From contig JAEBUN010000043.1 of assembly GCA_023014365.1 (NCBI GenBank), positions 62,001 to 126,000 of the forward strand: a DNA stretch of 64,000 nucleotides, given 5' to 3'. Shown one piece after another: positions 43,436 through 55,903 of the stretch. Positions within the stretch are counted from its first letter, which is position 1; each line of letters starts with the position of its first letter. The translations under genes were made by a program, and so were the position numbers. The notes under the pieces were generated by a model. The model had not been told where the DNA came from. It saw only the letters and a list, made by a program, of their open reading frames with translations, and made no database searches. Source of the DNA: Lepiota brunneoincarnata (taxonomy: Eukaryota > Basidiomycota > Agaricomycetes > Agaricales > Agaricaceae).

Positions 43436-44100
43436 CGCGGGAGTTTGGTGGTCTGTTTTTTCTTTGTATTTTGGTCCACATGGATGATCAAGATTTAACA
43501 TTAGGCAAGCCTGTCAAGAAGGCTGTTCTGAAGCGGTCTAGAAAGAGGCTCACGGCCTTCTTGGTGCTGCCGGCATCATTGATGGTCTTGTTGATCTTAG
43601 ACTTTGAGCCGCCGTCAGTCTTGGCACTAGTGGGAACTGCCTGGAGGAGCCTCGTGCTCGCCATTTCCCTTTTCCGACACAGTAAAGGTACGGCCTGTTT
43701 GCTGCACCCAGAAACCCGGGGTGAATTGTCACGTCCCAAGGTCTGGCAGATCTAAAATGAGCCAAAAGACGGTGTGATTGCGCTGCGAACGACTCCCTCG
43801 TTAAACTATCTCGGAAATTATGAGAGGTGACCGAGTGATCGGACGTAGTGAATGTGTGCACTCGGACGACGTAGTTGACGTTTTCCAACGACTGATATGC
43901 GGTAATTTTGTGCTTTAGAGCATAATTTGCTCATAACGAAGACCAATCAATAAACAAAGTGTCAAAGAGCATTACTAAGTGACGATATTGACACGTTCCT
44001 TCGTCGGCTCAGTTGGAGTCGAGTTCAATGTCGTTGTAACCTCATCGGGGTAGACGGACTCCGCAGGCCTTCTGGTACCCCCAACATCCGCGCATTCGCC

Positions 44101-44132
44101 TCCGCATTTTCACCTCCCGAGAGCGTATAAGA
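44101..44132 (+). promoter_or_regulatory. Hydrophobin 4 promoter box and TATA
   Basis: tccgcattttcacctc at 44101-44116 and TATAAGA at 44126, 96 bp before the ATG. Unlike its duplicate at 18.7 kb, the TATA unit is single. Confidence 0.7.
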
Positions 44133-44221
44133 AGCAGCATGCACCAACGACTTTTCTCTCAGTCGAGCACACTTACTCAACTACTTCCACCGAGTTCACC
44201 CTCATTACACTCTCAATCACA

Positions 44222-44742
44222 ATGTTCTCCAAGCTCGCTGTCTTCATTGCTGCTGCCGCTCTCGTCGCTGCCGTCCCCACTCCTGGTGATGAGCCTGCTG
44301 CTGGCACCACCATCAACAAGACCACCAACAAGTGCAATGTTGGCACACTCAGCTGCTGTATGTTGATGCTCTGTCTGCTTGGTTTTACATGACTCATCGC
44401 TTCTCAGGCCAATCTGTTCAGCACGCCAACAACAATGCTGTTCAGAACGCTCTCGGCGCCCTTAACATTCCCATTGGCGCCGTCCAGCTCCCCATCGGTC
44501 TCACATGCAACCCCATCAGCGTCATTGGCATTGGCGGTAACAGCTGGTAAGCCGAACCTGAACCTTTTTTACCCCCCCTACCAGTTGTAACCTCACTTCT
44601 GTAGCAATGCCACCCCTGTTTGCTGCAAGCAGAACCAATTCAGTGAGTTTTGTATCTTGAGCCCTTCGGCAACTGAATGCTTATGAATGATGTAGACGGC
44701 CTCGTTGCTGGTGGCTGTATCCCCGTCAACGCCAACCTCTAG
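44222..44742 (+). CDS. Class I hydrophobin 4 (119 aa, four exons)
   Basis: Exons 44222-44357, 44408-44546, 44605-44642, 44696-44742. Signal peptide MFSKLAVFIAAAALVAAVP; the mature start has an extra Ala (DEPAAGTTIN), and INKTTNKCNV replaces the INQTTNKCNV of the other three copies. The eight-cysteine pattern is complete; the end is VNANL. It is the duplicate partner of hydrophobin 1, sharing flanks for about 0.6 kb upstream and 1 kb downstream. Confidence 0.95.
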
Positions 44743-45652
44743 GTTTCCTTCGGGAGGATGGGTTGGTTCTTTGGTGGTTGGTGTAGTTGATCCGTGTACC
44801 GACTAGATGATGTTGCTATGTCGTATATGTAGAAATGTCATTTAATGTGCAAAACACCCAGAGTAACTCTATTAGCAAAGGAAGTCTACACCGTCGTTCA
44901 AGGTGGGTTCCATGGTGAGAGTGAGTGAGTACACACCCTCTCTTCGATCCAATCAGAGTCGAGACACCAGTTGGCCTCCGCTACCTCGCCGTTGGGGCCT
45001 GGTCTTGTTATAACGAGCATATTAAATATTGATTTCGCCGCCTACCACCTACGATTGTGAAACAAGGCAAATATGTATCCTAAGAACCGGGTTGCGATGT
45101 CGGAGTGTCGCACTGTTAACCTGAGCACTGGAGTAGAACCTCCAGCTCAGGGCTCATGGAACGACAGAACCTTATGGGAGGAGGCACTTCCAGCGAGCTC
45201 TCGCGTCCCGTAAGACTCCCGACAGTGTTCCGGGAAGCTTCATCTCCTGCCGAAACTATCACAGAGGCAAAGAATTTCCTAACATCGCTGGCAAGCACGC
45301 AAAGCTACCACTTAATGACGAGAGCAGTATGGCAACCCTCCTTTTCAGCAGCTCGAAAGTCTAAAGCAACAAGATCCGCAAGGACTCTGGGGGATCGACG
45401 AATGTTTGATGCGATTGGAGGTAGACTACCAAGGTATAGAGCATGCAGGAGTTAACAGTGGGAGTGTGAGTAGATTAAAAAAAGGAAAGTTTTAGTATTG
45501 AACGTGATGGTCGATATTATGAGTGTAGGATCGAGGAAACCGAACCATTCAAATAAATTGAGCAGCGAGGGTACGCCGCGGCGTTCGTGGGCTCAGTGAC
45601 AAACGGTCAACACTGAACAACATGTGGAGGCTAGTGTCAGTAGCGCGGATTT

Positions 45653-47526
45653 TCAGCAAGCATCGGTTGTCTTCGAGTCTCTTCCAGTGGCGGCGAGCTT
45701 GACTCTGTCTTTGCCGTAAGGGGTAGAGATGGGGTTCAATTCTAACTCGGCGTCGCCTGTATCCTCAATAGTCCCAAATTTGGGAAGAGTTTGTGTGGTC
45801 GAGGTCGTCGCCGTCGTCCCAGCTGAGTGCGGTGCAAACTTGAGCATGGAATCTGTGCCAAAGTCCCAATGCATTGTTGTGTCCCATAGAGAGTTGCCCA
45901 TTCGTGTTCTGGGATTCGGGTTCTTGTAGAATGCGTCGGAGAGGTTGAGAATTAACCGGCATCCCCATAACAGTGCTTGTAGGCGTAGGCAAAGCAAGAG
46001 GCTGGGATCATGGAAAGGCTTGACTAGACTCCAGGTTATTTCTCGTCGCAAGTCTCGGATGAGATAGTACAATACCTCTGCGGTCGACCAGATTAGCGTG
46101 GTCGTGAAATATGCAGCGAATACACTGCCTCCTTTTTAGTGAGGCAGAGAGTGATGAAAGGCGGTGGAATTACGCACAAGAAGAAGTAGTTGAGGTTGTC
46201 TCGCAGGAGAATGATGAGAAGGGATTCGTATCGCCCTCCTTTAGACAGGGAGCGCCAGGCCTTGATTACCATGACCATGGCCAAGGCAAATATAATCGTA
46301 TCAAAGAGTAGCATAGGAATCCAGAATACGAATGTGTAGGATGGGTATTCGACAACGGAACATTCGAAGATGCCAGGGAATGGTTCAGCAGTAACTGACG
46401 CACCAGAGATCAGACAAACAAAGAGGGGTATGAAATATAGAGTAGCTCACTTTTTAAACCCCGCACGATAAAGCATCCAATCATCGCTAGGCTAACGATC
46501 TCGCCGGCGAAAACAACCGAAAGAAACTGGGACACCCGTTTATTGTTGTATAGGGCTTGTATCCGAAACTGCATGATAACTGGAGGGGGGGGGGTACCGC
46601 AGTGAGGTGGTGGGTTGGATTCTAATAAGCTGTGGCGTACGTTGCGTCGTCCATGTTGACAATAGAGCCACTCCCATCATAGCACGAATGCCCCAAACGC
46701 CTACATAGCGAAAAATCAGAACAAGAGTGAAATGATTATGGGACAAGCGTACAGCTATGCGGTCAGACAATCCGGTTCATACCGTTCAGCCAAGGATCTT
46801 AATTGGCAAGGAGGAATCACATACAACTGGACGAAAAGTCATAAATCAGGTACTTCGAGGGACAGAAAACCTTGCTCACCTCATATGTCGGATTTTGTTC
46901 TAAGTAGACTGGTGCAGTGTCAAATGTTCCGGTGACGAGTCAGTTACCTCCACTAACTTACCAAACATTTCCCAGCTGTGAAACAAAGGCGTCATCGATA
47001 TCTTCCTGTACCCCGCTGAAGCACTTGTACTCACAAAAGAAGTGCGTTTCCGGCGTATCGACACTATGGCTTTGTGAATATGGTATATAGCATGCAAAAT
47101 CATACCGCGGACATACCAAAAGGTAGAGTGCCTTTGATTTCGACCATTGTTTCCTCTGCACAAGGGTTTCAGTATCCTAGTAAAATTTCACCTGTGCATT
47201 GAATTACCCATATTAGCTTCACCTATACGCGAGCCAAATCAGATTCAAACGCGAAAGCGCACTTCAAGTGGGTGCTTACCTCCCTGTCGAAAGTGATAAC
47301 TGTATTTGTCTCGCATCAAAGCCTATTTGTGATACCGGGCGCAACACTCACTGTGATCGTAAAACGCGATTATGACGGCTGCAACTGATATATATCATAC
47401 TGGCATTAGCGGATCACGCGTTAAAGTATTGCATCTCGACCCACTTTGGCAGTAGTTGGCGGTTTGCATCATGTGAATGGTGGAGACGACTTTTTCTGCC
47501 TCGTCGTTGGTTAAGCGCTGCGACAT
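45653..47526 (-). CDS. DUF6533-type seven-helix membrane protein
   Basis: This family of multi-pass proteins is abundant in Agaricomycetes; its role is unknown. First exons on the minus strand: 47526-47445 (MSQRLTNDEAEKVVSTIH), 47384-47352 (AAVIIAFYDH), 47299-47280 (IITFDRE) and 47176-47117 (QWSKSKALYLL), the conserved N-terminal 'YDxxxTFxxE...W' layout. Further on come VVFAGEIVSLAMIGCFIVRG, FVFWIPMLLFDTIIFALAMV, KGGRYESLLIILLRDNLNYF, AAYFTTTLIWSTAE, and in the last exon (45975-45653) LLWGCRLILNLSDAFY, then a polar tail ending TTDAC. Exons between 47110 and 46500 could not be resolved, so damage there is not excluded. Its tail was copied to 20.2-20.4 kb. Confidence 0.65.
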
Positions 47527-48305
47527 GGTAGTAGAAAAGTAGGGAGTGGACGCGAACGAGGGGGGTGAATGCGGGAAAGCCAAGGGCAAGTTCCAGAATC
47601 CATGCCGAGAGGTTTCGTTCTGGGCGTTAAGTATCAAATCCGTTCTATTTAGATCACCTTCTCGAATGATCAAATACTTTACAGTGTGGGCAAACATGTA
47701 TACATCCAAAAGAAGGAAAAAGAAATAAAATAAAGAAATCTGTTATCCGGTGTGGCATTGGTGAAGCCAGACCAAGGCGTACTTGTGGATAGTGTAAAGT
47801 AGTTGGGTCGGCTCTGATAATCGAATAGCTTGTAAACTGTTAGTGTGATAATCAGGCTCGTTTTACCGGCTAGCACGCAGCGGGGTCACCCGTAATGTAG
47901 ATTTCTCTTCGGTTTCGCTTCGTTTTGTTTCGGACCCTCTGGCACTCTTCGTGTTCTAGATCCGTTAGTCGTTGTGACTTGTGATAGCTCGGTCCCAGTC
48001 ATTAGTCGGATCACCCCATCGAACGACGATGGGTCGAGAAGATGTCCAGTATGTCTTAAGTTCAATGACCACCAAATTCCTTATTTTTGTTGGATTTGTT
48101 GTTGAATACATTGAGAGAAACAGTGAGAGATGAATTACTATACGCTTGTTTACAACCGGTTGGGATCTCCCACGCGATGTTCGGAATAAGCGCCGGGGTA
48201 CGCCAGGCACGCCAATATTGCCTCAAACCAACTTTGATCGCGACCGTCACCGTCCTCAGCGACGAGCATACTCCCTAGCCACTACTTTTTAATGTTATCT
48301 CACCC
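47527..48305. other. Divergent intergenic region
   Basis: Between the DUF6533 and WD40 genes. Short frames only; no element recognised. Confidence 0.45.
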
Positions 48306-51300
48306 ATGATTCAACAAAAGCGGCGAATCTCCTATATCATCCCCCCTCCAACGGACCCCGTGCCGCGTCTCCAACTCCCACCCTATGGTATCCCAAGACT
48401 CGGTGTCGTTGGTCCTCTTCTGATGCCAGTTGTTCAGAATGATTCACCAGGAGAATCAAACACTTCTATATCTCGACATCCACGACACAGGCTCGGTGTG
48501 GCGTCTTTAGCTCTTGATGCCTCCACCCAACTGGCAGGCAAATCATCCCCAGAGGGCATACTCTATTCCGGTGGAAGGGATGGTCTCATCATTTCCTGGG
48601 ATCTAGGCATTCCGGCGAAGAAACGCAAGCTTGGCGGAGGAACAACTGCTTCTGGGAAGTGGGAGGTCGTGACGGGTTGGGCGGATGATGTGATTGACGA
48701 AGAGAACGAGGAAGAAGAGAGATTGGCTACTGATGGGGATATCTTGGGCGATGTGAACCACCGACGACAGCAAACACTAAAGAGATCCGGGGGCATAGCG
48801 TATGAGCACCAGTGGGAGACGGATGTTGCCAAGTTTAAGCCTGGTGTTGTGCGTCCCTTATTTGTGCGGTCTGAGCAAACTATATTCATGTCGATGATTT
48901 GTATAGCGCAGCAAATTTCGACAGTGCGCCGAAGCACACCGCGACTGGGTGAATGATATTACGCTCTGTAATTACAACCAGACGGTGGTTTCAGCTTCCT
49001 CCGATGGGACTGTCAAAGCGTGGAACCCGCACTCTGCCACAAACTCAGACCCGACGCAGATAGGCTCACATAGTGACTACGTTCGCTGCCTCACGTATTG
49101 GTGCGTTTGTGCTGTTGTAATGTGTGCTTCTTCCAGATTTAATGTATTCATAGTCGCGAACAGAACTGGGTCGCATCCGGGTCATTCGATCGCACGGTTA
49201 AGCTCTGGGACCTCAACTCAACTTCCCCGAAGCAGGCACTTGTGACCCTCAATCCGCCGGATGCGACTGCGCCAAAATCATCGATATATGCACTCTCCTG
49301 TGATCCTTTTGGTCGTACCATCGCTTCTGGGTCTCCGGAGCGGGTTGTTCGCTTATGGGATCCGCGCTCAGGGAAACGGACAGGCACGCACTCCATATGA
49401 ATTCGAGCCTGAATCTCACGCTAACGCAAAAGATGCAGGAAAGCTTGTTGGCCACACGGATAATATCAGAGCTATCTTGATTTCTGAGGACGCGAGATAT
49501 GTGCGTTGTTATTTGATCCTTGTAGATAGTGACGATTGATTGAGCTCTTGCTAGCTGCTGACAGGTTCGGCGGACGGTATGTTTTTCTCACACAATGCAA
49601 GGACCTAAAGCTTACATTCAATTAGCTTCTATCAAACTCTGGTCGCTATCCTCGCAACGTTGTCTGCATACATTCACACACCACACGGACTCGGTCTGGT
49701 CCCTATTTTCATCTCACCCATCACTTGAGATCTTCTACTCTGGGGACCGTTCAGGACTCATATGTCGCGTCGATGTCGAGGACTGTTCTGATGTGTCCGG
49801 GGGCGAGTGCATATTATTATGTCGGGATTCACCCGAGTCTACAGAGTCAGCTTCAGAAGGCATCAACAAGATTGTAGCAATGGATGATAACTTATTGTGG
49901 GTGGCATCGGGTGATTCGAGTATCAAGAGGTGGCACATACCCCAGCGACGTGCAACCCGGCCTCCCCCACCATTTCTCACCGAGTTCGATGGTGACAGGA
50001 TCCCGCATGCAGAATCGTCATCAACCAGGAAACGCCTCAATACCGGTGGTTATTTTCCCGAGGCAACGGTCCGACCAGGTTCCCTCAGCCCTAAGGCGTC
50101 GTTCACGCCCTCCGAAACATCAATTTCCTCCGACTACATTACACCTCAGCAAGTTATCGAGCAAGGGGACAGGCTTCACGGAATACCCATGGCTAGTCTT
50201 GTCAAGCTCACTTCACCTAATGACCCCTTTGCCTTCCACACCTCGCGTTCTCGTGATCCTGAAGTCGCAACTTTGTATTCTGCAGCATCCGTGATGTCCG
50301 TGCCACGTGCAAACACTTATACAACGCGATCCCCAACACACCCTCTCTTCTCACGTCCACATCAACCCAATTCAACTCCGTTACACGGCTCCCGAACAGA
50401 AGATACCTTTACGTATCCAATCACCAGCAGCGCCCAGGCAGACTACGAGGAGCGAGAGTTAGCCGCGGACGCCGTGCCGTTGGTATCTGAAGCGGACGAT
50501 ATAATAAAAGGTGATGATGGTCTTGTCCGATCCATTGTCCTCAACGACCGTGCCCATGCGTTAACGGTGGATACATCGGGGGAGGTGGCGGTGTGGGATA
50601 TTGTACGTGGTATATGCAGAGGCAGGTTTTCAAAAGAGGACGTTTATGCTGCTAGCCATGCTGGAAGTACTACCGGAGGGAGCATCACGAGAAAGGAAAG
50701 AAGTCCAAGGCAGGCGTTAGAGATCGTTAGGGAAAGGATTCGAGGGTGAGGCAGTCATCGCTTCTTGGTGTAGTACGGATACGAAGGCTGGTGTATTGGC
50801 GGTGCATGTTACAGAGAGGTGTTTCGAGGCGGAAGTGTATGCGGACGAAGTTGGATTTGCTCACGATAGGTACTTCAACGATGAGACAAAATGTAGGTTT
50901 CCCGCATTCATACCCTTCCTGCCATTGACACTGAGCGCATTACCTGTAGTGAACATTGGGAAATGGGTACTTCGGAACCTGTTCATTGGTTTCATTCGCG
51001 AAGAGCAGAGGACTCGACGGACGAATAACAGTGAAATGCAAGATGGACTATTGGCGCCTAGCATTGGCCGAACGCCCGTTCATCATCACCGAACCTCTTC
51101 TGAGAGTCAGACGCAGAATGGTGGCGACGGACGGAAGTCTTCTTCGCCAGAGTCCACAAGAAAAGTCCATAGGACCTCAGGCAGCCAGGTCGTTGTTAAT
51201 TCCCACAAGATGATACCGGCCCTACCGCCTTCTATTTCGTCGTCGACACGCTCGTCCCCGCTCCTCGCCCCCCTTATACCACTGAATACAAAAGATGGGA

Positions 51301-52539
51301 CTCTATTGCCTGCTATACCCCAATCACCCGGAGGTGGAGGCGATGGACCTACCCCTTTGCAGAACTTTCCGACATCCACAGATACTGGCACGGCTCCGTT
51401 ACCCACAACACCTTCTGCGAATCAGGGGGACTATTTCTCTGCGAGAACCCGGCAGTTGTCCTTACAGGGCCAGGCGGCTACCAGCCCTGTGGAAGAGGCT
51501 GCCGCGACGGCGAAACCTGATGCACAAGCACCTTCAATACCAGGTGGACTGATAGGGAGGCTGAGGAATTTTGGAAGGGCGGCGACGAAGAGGCCGATAA
51601 GCGATGGTGCACCGAGCTCGCCTGTATTGGGAACTACTACGCCTGTTATCGAAGCCACGGCACCTGAAGTAAGTCATCTCGTTTCTGTTGCTCCCCCGGG
51701 CACTTATTCCTGTATTCGATGTTGCAGACCTCTATTGCCCGAACCATTGAGATATCAAAAACCCCTCTACAAACTCTTCTCGCTGGACCACTGTCACCTC
51801 CTACGTCAACGGAAGCGCCTCTACATTATATGCCGCCCCAAACGACCTTACTTATCTCCGAGGAAGCTCCCCCAAGTTACAGCGTGATTTATAGAGGGAA
51901 TGCAGGGACGACATATCTGGATTTGCAAGTACTAGAGGAAGCGATGCCAATATGGTTAATCGAGTATCTGTTGGTGAACAAGCTGCCTCCAATCGTGCTT
52001 CCGCCGAAGCTCAGTTTCGTGCTTATGCCCTGGAATCGCGACCCGGAAGCTGAGCCCTTGCCTGAGCTGTTGAATACGTGTGTATCTCTTTACCCGAAGG
52101 CGATTTAGCGCTCATTGCATGGTGACACAGGCAGCAATCAAAGTTGACGGCAAGTCGACAGTTGAGGGTGCGGAAGATCGTTGTGCATGTGAGTGTTCCT
52201 CTTTTACCTGCTTCAGCTCAGGGGTGGGTTGGATATTAAACATTATATCCGAATGAATAGGTCCAAGAGAAGATGGACAAGATCACCGCCGGATCGCACA
52301 CGGGGTCAGTACGCTCTTCAGTCGAGGAGTTTTCGCGTCTGGATGGCCACCACTCGAGGAGCAATTCTGTGAAGATGAGGGCAGAGGACGAGTATGAGAT
52401 ATTGTGCAATGATACGTTGTTACCGTTGACGATGACGCTCGCTGCGGTGAGGCAGTATGTGTGGAAACAGGGCTCGGAGCTGGTTATGCATTATCGAAGG
52501 AAGGCTGGGGCAGGACTTGTAGGGAGACAGCTTGCTTGA
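48306..52539 (+). CDS. WDR48/UAF1-like WD40 protein with DUF3337 C-terminus
   Basis: WDR48 (fission yeast Bun107 type) binds and activates ubiquitin-specific proteases. Exons: 48306-48848, 48907-49100, 49154-49383, 49439-49500, 49555-49576, 49626-50892 (see below), 50950-51668, 51728-52077, 52131-52188, 52261-52539; about 1240 residues. WD units include [73 protein letters not shown] and [17 protein letters not shown]. The C-terminal DUF3337 part includes [19 protein letters not shown] and [15 protein letters not shown]. Two oddities: intron 49384-49438 has a GC-AG donor, and at 50741-50749 the frame shifts by one base in a GGG run (IRG then stop, while [15 protein letters not shown] continues in the next frame). 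Confidence 0.85.
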
Positions 52540-53468
52540 ATAGGATAAAGGGACCCTCGGTGGGATATGTATATCCGATGTATCAGTTACCTTGCGTGTG
52601 TTTGTTTTCCGCAATTTTGTTTAGGGTGTCTGTAAAGCGCGTTATTTATCTGGCAAAACGCTTGTATAGATAGTAAAACCCGCGTAAACATACGAGCTGG
52701 GGGCGGTGGAGGTGGGACTCAACTAGATAATTGATGGTGGGGCCATTCGCACGGCTGATCCGCCCTTGGATAATCGATGATCGACGATCCCCCACCATTA
52801 CCTGAACGTATCAGTAAGGTATAGACGCGAGCTGAAGTAACCGTCACCGACAACTGGCCAAGCAGAGTCAATAATAATTCTTAATTGCGCTTGCTTCATG
52901 TCCGGGCTGCCACAAGAGCGCAAAAGCAGACTGGTACAGAGGGGGGGGGAGAGGGAAGGTAAGTCCAGAAACGCGATTCGTGTCTGATGTGAAGCTTTTG
53001 TGTGTTGAAATTAGGTGGTTGCCTTGGTAACTGAGGACGCGTTCCTGGAGCCCAGCGGCCATGTAGCCCAAAAATCTCCCAGCCGCCCGGCTAGCTTGAT
53101 GAATGGTGGGCAACGACGGCCCACGAGGTAATGTCCTTCAGGTCACAGTCATTGCCCATTTGACGCATTTCCTATGGACCTGGACCCCGGACATTTTTCT
53201 TGAGCCGCATAGGAGGGCTATTTCGGCGATATCAAACCTCATATTGCATTTGCGGGACACCCTGCACTTTCCTACCAGCCCCCCCCCTCCACCCCCTTTT
53301 TTTTTTCTTCTGATTTCCTAGATGCCTGGCGGTGATTGATATTCCGAGAATGGAGTAGAAAGTAGTGGTATTGGTATCCTTGTGGGCCCTGTTGGCTTCA
53401 AGCCCTTCTCGTGTTCTCCCGGCCGTTGGTTTCTTTAACATTTTCCCGCTCTCCTCTGGTCACCCAAC
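52540..53468. other. Intergenic
   Basis: WDR48 3' flank and promoter of the next frame. C-run and T-run near 53280-53310. No gene seen. Confidence 0.45.
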
Positions 53469-53819
53469 ATGAAAATAGCCACCCCCTTCTCCTTCCTTGC
53501 CATGGCTGCTCTTTCTACCGTCCTTCCTTCAGTTGTCGCACTAGATGCTACCAACGTAACGGAAAAGATTGTGAACAATGCCGCTGCAGGTGGGATTTCC
53601 TCATACAAGGTTCGCGAATCGAATTCGCCACTGATATGGTGTCTAGATAAAATTGACTTGTCTGTTCTTGACATTCTGGATGTAGCCCTCACCAAGATTA
53701 CTGCCGTTTATGAACAAGCCCCGGATTCTGATGTTGCCGAGGAGTTGCTACAAAGGCGGCGTTCGGATCGTTTCCTCGCTCGAGGTAGTGGAGATGGGGA
53801 CAATGGAAGTAACAGCTAA
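53469..53819 (+). CDS. Secreted-protein ORF, probably the 5' part of the following pseudogene
   Basis: 116 codons starting with a signal peptide (MKIATPFSFLAMAALSTVLP). AGGISSYK is followed by a possible 37 nt GT-AG intron (53626-53662 region ends tgtctag), after which DKIDLS resembles the 'KIDVHxH' strand that opens amidohydrolase-2 proteins. The tail is Arg- and Gly-rich and unlike the family. I infer a damaged N-terminal exon of the gene at 53880, but a separate small secreted protein cannot be excluded. Confidence 0.4.
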   Translation: MKIATPFSFLAMAALSTVLPSVVALDATNVTEKIVNNAAAGGISSYKVRESNSPLIWCLDKIDLSVLDILDVALTKITAVYEQAPDSDVAEELLQRRRSDRFLARGSGDGDNGSNS

Positions 53820-53879
53820 CAAACTACCCCTTGCTGATTTCCTTGCTGGTGGTTCGAGAATTGACGTTCATTGAGGCAT

Positions 53880-55053
53880 GCCATTAACTTTCCAGCCCAC
53901 GTCACACCATTGTGGTATCGCAACTTGGTCCCCATTACAGGTGGAAACCCCACCCCCGAGTGGGATTTGAACAGTCACATCGCATTCATGAGTGCTCAGA
54001 GTGTCGACAAGGCGATTATCGCTTTCTCCGCTCCCGGTGCCAATGTCTATCAAGGCAATAAGCTCGCTACAGGTTGCCCTTGCTCGCCTTATCAACGACA
54101 AGAGTGCTGCTTATTGCGCTGCCCACCCCAGCAAATTCAGATTCTATGCCTGTTGTTCCCTTGCCCCATGTCCAAGAGGCCATTATCGAGGCCCGATACG
54201 CACTGAATACTCTTGGTGCCGCCGGAATCATACTCGCGTCTAATTACGAAGGTATCTACCTGGGTGACTTGCGATTCAAGCCTTTCTTCCAGGCCGTCGA
54301 TAATCTGAGTGGGAAAAAGATTCCTCTTCATTCATCCGGGGACTCCCTATATCAAGTATAACAACCGACTCATTGAGGCTAATCCCACACGCTATCCAAC
54401 TGGTAATATTGAGTTTTAGTATGTTTCCCATTTCGGATAGTCTTTCGACTCGTAGAGCTCATACACTTAATTTCAGCTTCGAGACCGCTCGTACCTTGAT
54501 GGACCTTTCTCTCACTCAAACAATCCATAATTTTACCTCCATCAACTACCTTATTCCGCATGGTACGCAGCAATTGTTGTTTCCCGATGTGACCAGATCT
54601 CATTCTCCACACAGTTGGTGGTGCATTTCCTGCTGCCCTGGATCGTATTCTTAAGTCCGTTCCCGCCATCTACGACTCTTCCTTCGAGATTTACCGTACC
54701 CGGTTTGTTGGAAATTTGCTTTTCTACCGACTCTATCGCTCATACCGACTTGAAGCTTCTGGTGGGATTCTGCGGGCCCTACGTACTACCACCAAGTTGC
54801 CGGGTTGCTCGGATACGGTATTCCCACATCACAACTCGTTTTTGGCACGGTGATTATTTTGCCGTGCATGATGGATACTTACACTCATTATTTTATTTTA
54901 TTGTGTCAGGACTTCCCCTATCCCTATCCTCCGTCGTTCACTCAGGCCGGCTCGTTGGGCGCCATTCTTTCGTCCCCTTTGCTCACTGTCGCCGAACGGG
55001 TGGCTCTCTTCTCTACTAATGCTCGTGATTTGTTCTCTGGGGTAGGTGCTTGA
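53880..55053 (+). pseudogene. ACMSD-family amidohydrolase (6-methylsalicylate decarboxylase-like), broken
   Basis: Members are metal-dependent decarboxylases of aromatic acids. Ordered matches: PITGGNPTPEWDLNSHIAFM and FSAPGANVYQGNKLAT in frame one (to about 54070); VALARLINDKSAAYCAAHPS in frame two; VVPLPHVQEAIIEARYALN and AAGIILASNYEGIYLGD in frame three; NNRLIEANPTRYPTGNIEF in another; then after an intron (54420-54479) FETARTLMDLSLTQTIHNF, VGGAFPAALDRILKSVPAIY, and GIPTSQLVFGTDFPYP across an intron at 54850-54908, with an intact end LTVAERVALFSTNARDLF. At least three frame changes without splice sites make it a pseudogene. Conserved order shows it decayed from a full-length gene. Confidence 0.7.
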
Positions 55054-55900
55054 GCTTGTTGAATGGCGAATCTGCAACTACGTTTGAGCTCTGACTAGTA
55101 CTTGAACCCTATCACCTAGTCAAGAAAATGGCTGCGGAACAATGGAGTACCCATCCACGCTGCTAGAGTGCTGTATTAGAAGTCAACGAACCCCTGTCGC
55201 CATTCATTCTGTCCACAACGGCACCCTAACCGCTCGGTTCTCTGCCGGCAGTTGTCCATGTGCTTTGCTGCGCGCTGGGGTGTGTGTGCCTCGTGTGTGA
55301 TGGCAAAGGCGAGGCAATATTCTGTCGACGGAACGCTGCAGTCATCCGCGAACAAGGTTGAGCGTTCAGCGCTCATGGCGAACTCGAAAACACTTCACGA
55401 ATTCCAATTGGCCGGAGCGGAAAAAGACTGAAAACTGACCGTCGAACAGCGATTGAAAGATAATCTACACAACCCAAACTGCTTAGGATCCAATGTGAGA
55501 CTTACTCCGGCGTCTGAGTCACCGCGTGGTACCCTTTCAGGAAAATTGACGCAAAGGAACCTGCCTCTGTTACAAAACTTGGGGAAATGTTAGATGAGTT
55601 AAAATGGACAGCCTGGGATGAACGGTACCTCAATGCCTCCTGTCGATGGGCTCACGCTATGACACGTTATCTGACCATGTAGTAAGGGCCATACAGTGTC
55701 CTTGCACACCTTACAACCTTACCATGTGGCTACCTGCATGTCGAATCTTGCGATAGAAGCTCTATCGGCCACTTCCGTCCCAGAAGGAGCAGCATGTTGG
55801 GGGGGGGGGGGTCTTGTTCTCGGCGCTTCGAGGGAGCTTTATATGAAACCATGCCTGGACTTTGGTATGCCTCTATACCACATTGACACCGGCTCAATTA
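55054..55900. other. No recognisable gene
   Basis: Short frames; a G-run at 55800-55810. Confidence 0.45.
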
Positions 55901-55903
55901 ATC

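Larger units (their letters stand above)
43640..45750. repeat. Segmental duplication, copy 2 (partner 18230-20400)
   Basis: See the partner entry. This copy contains hydrophobin 4 and runs into the 3' end of the complete DUF6533 gene, so the duplicated unit spanned a hydrophobin and the tail of its convergent neighbour. Confidence 0.75.
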
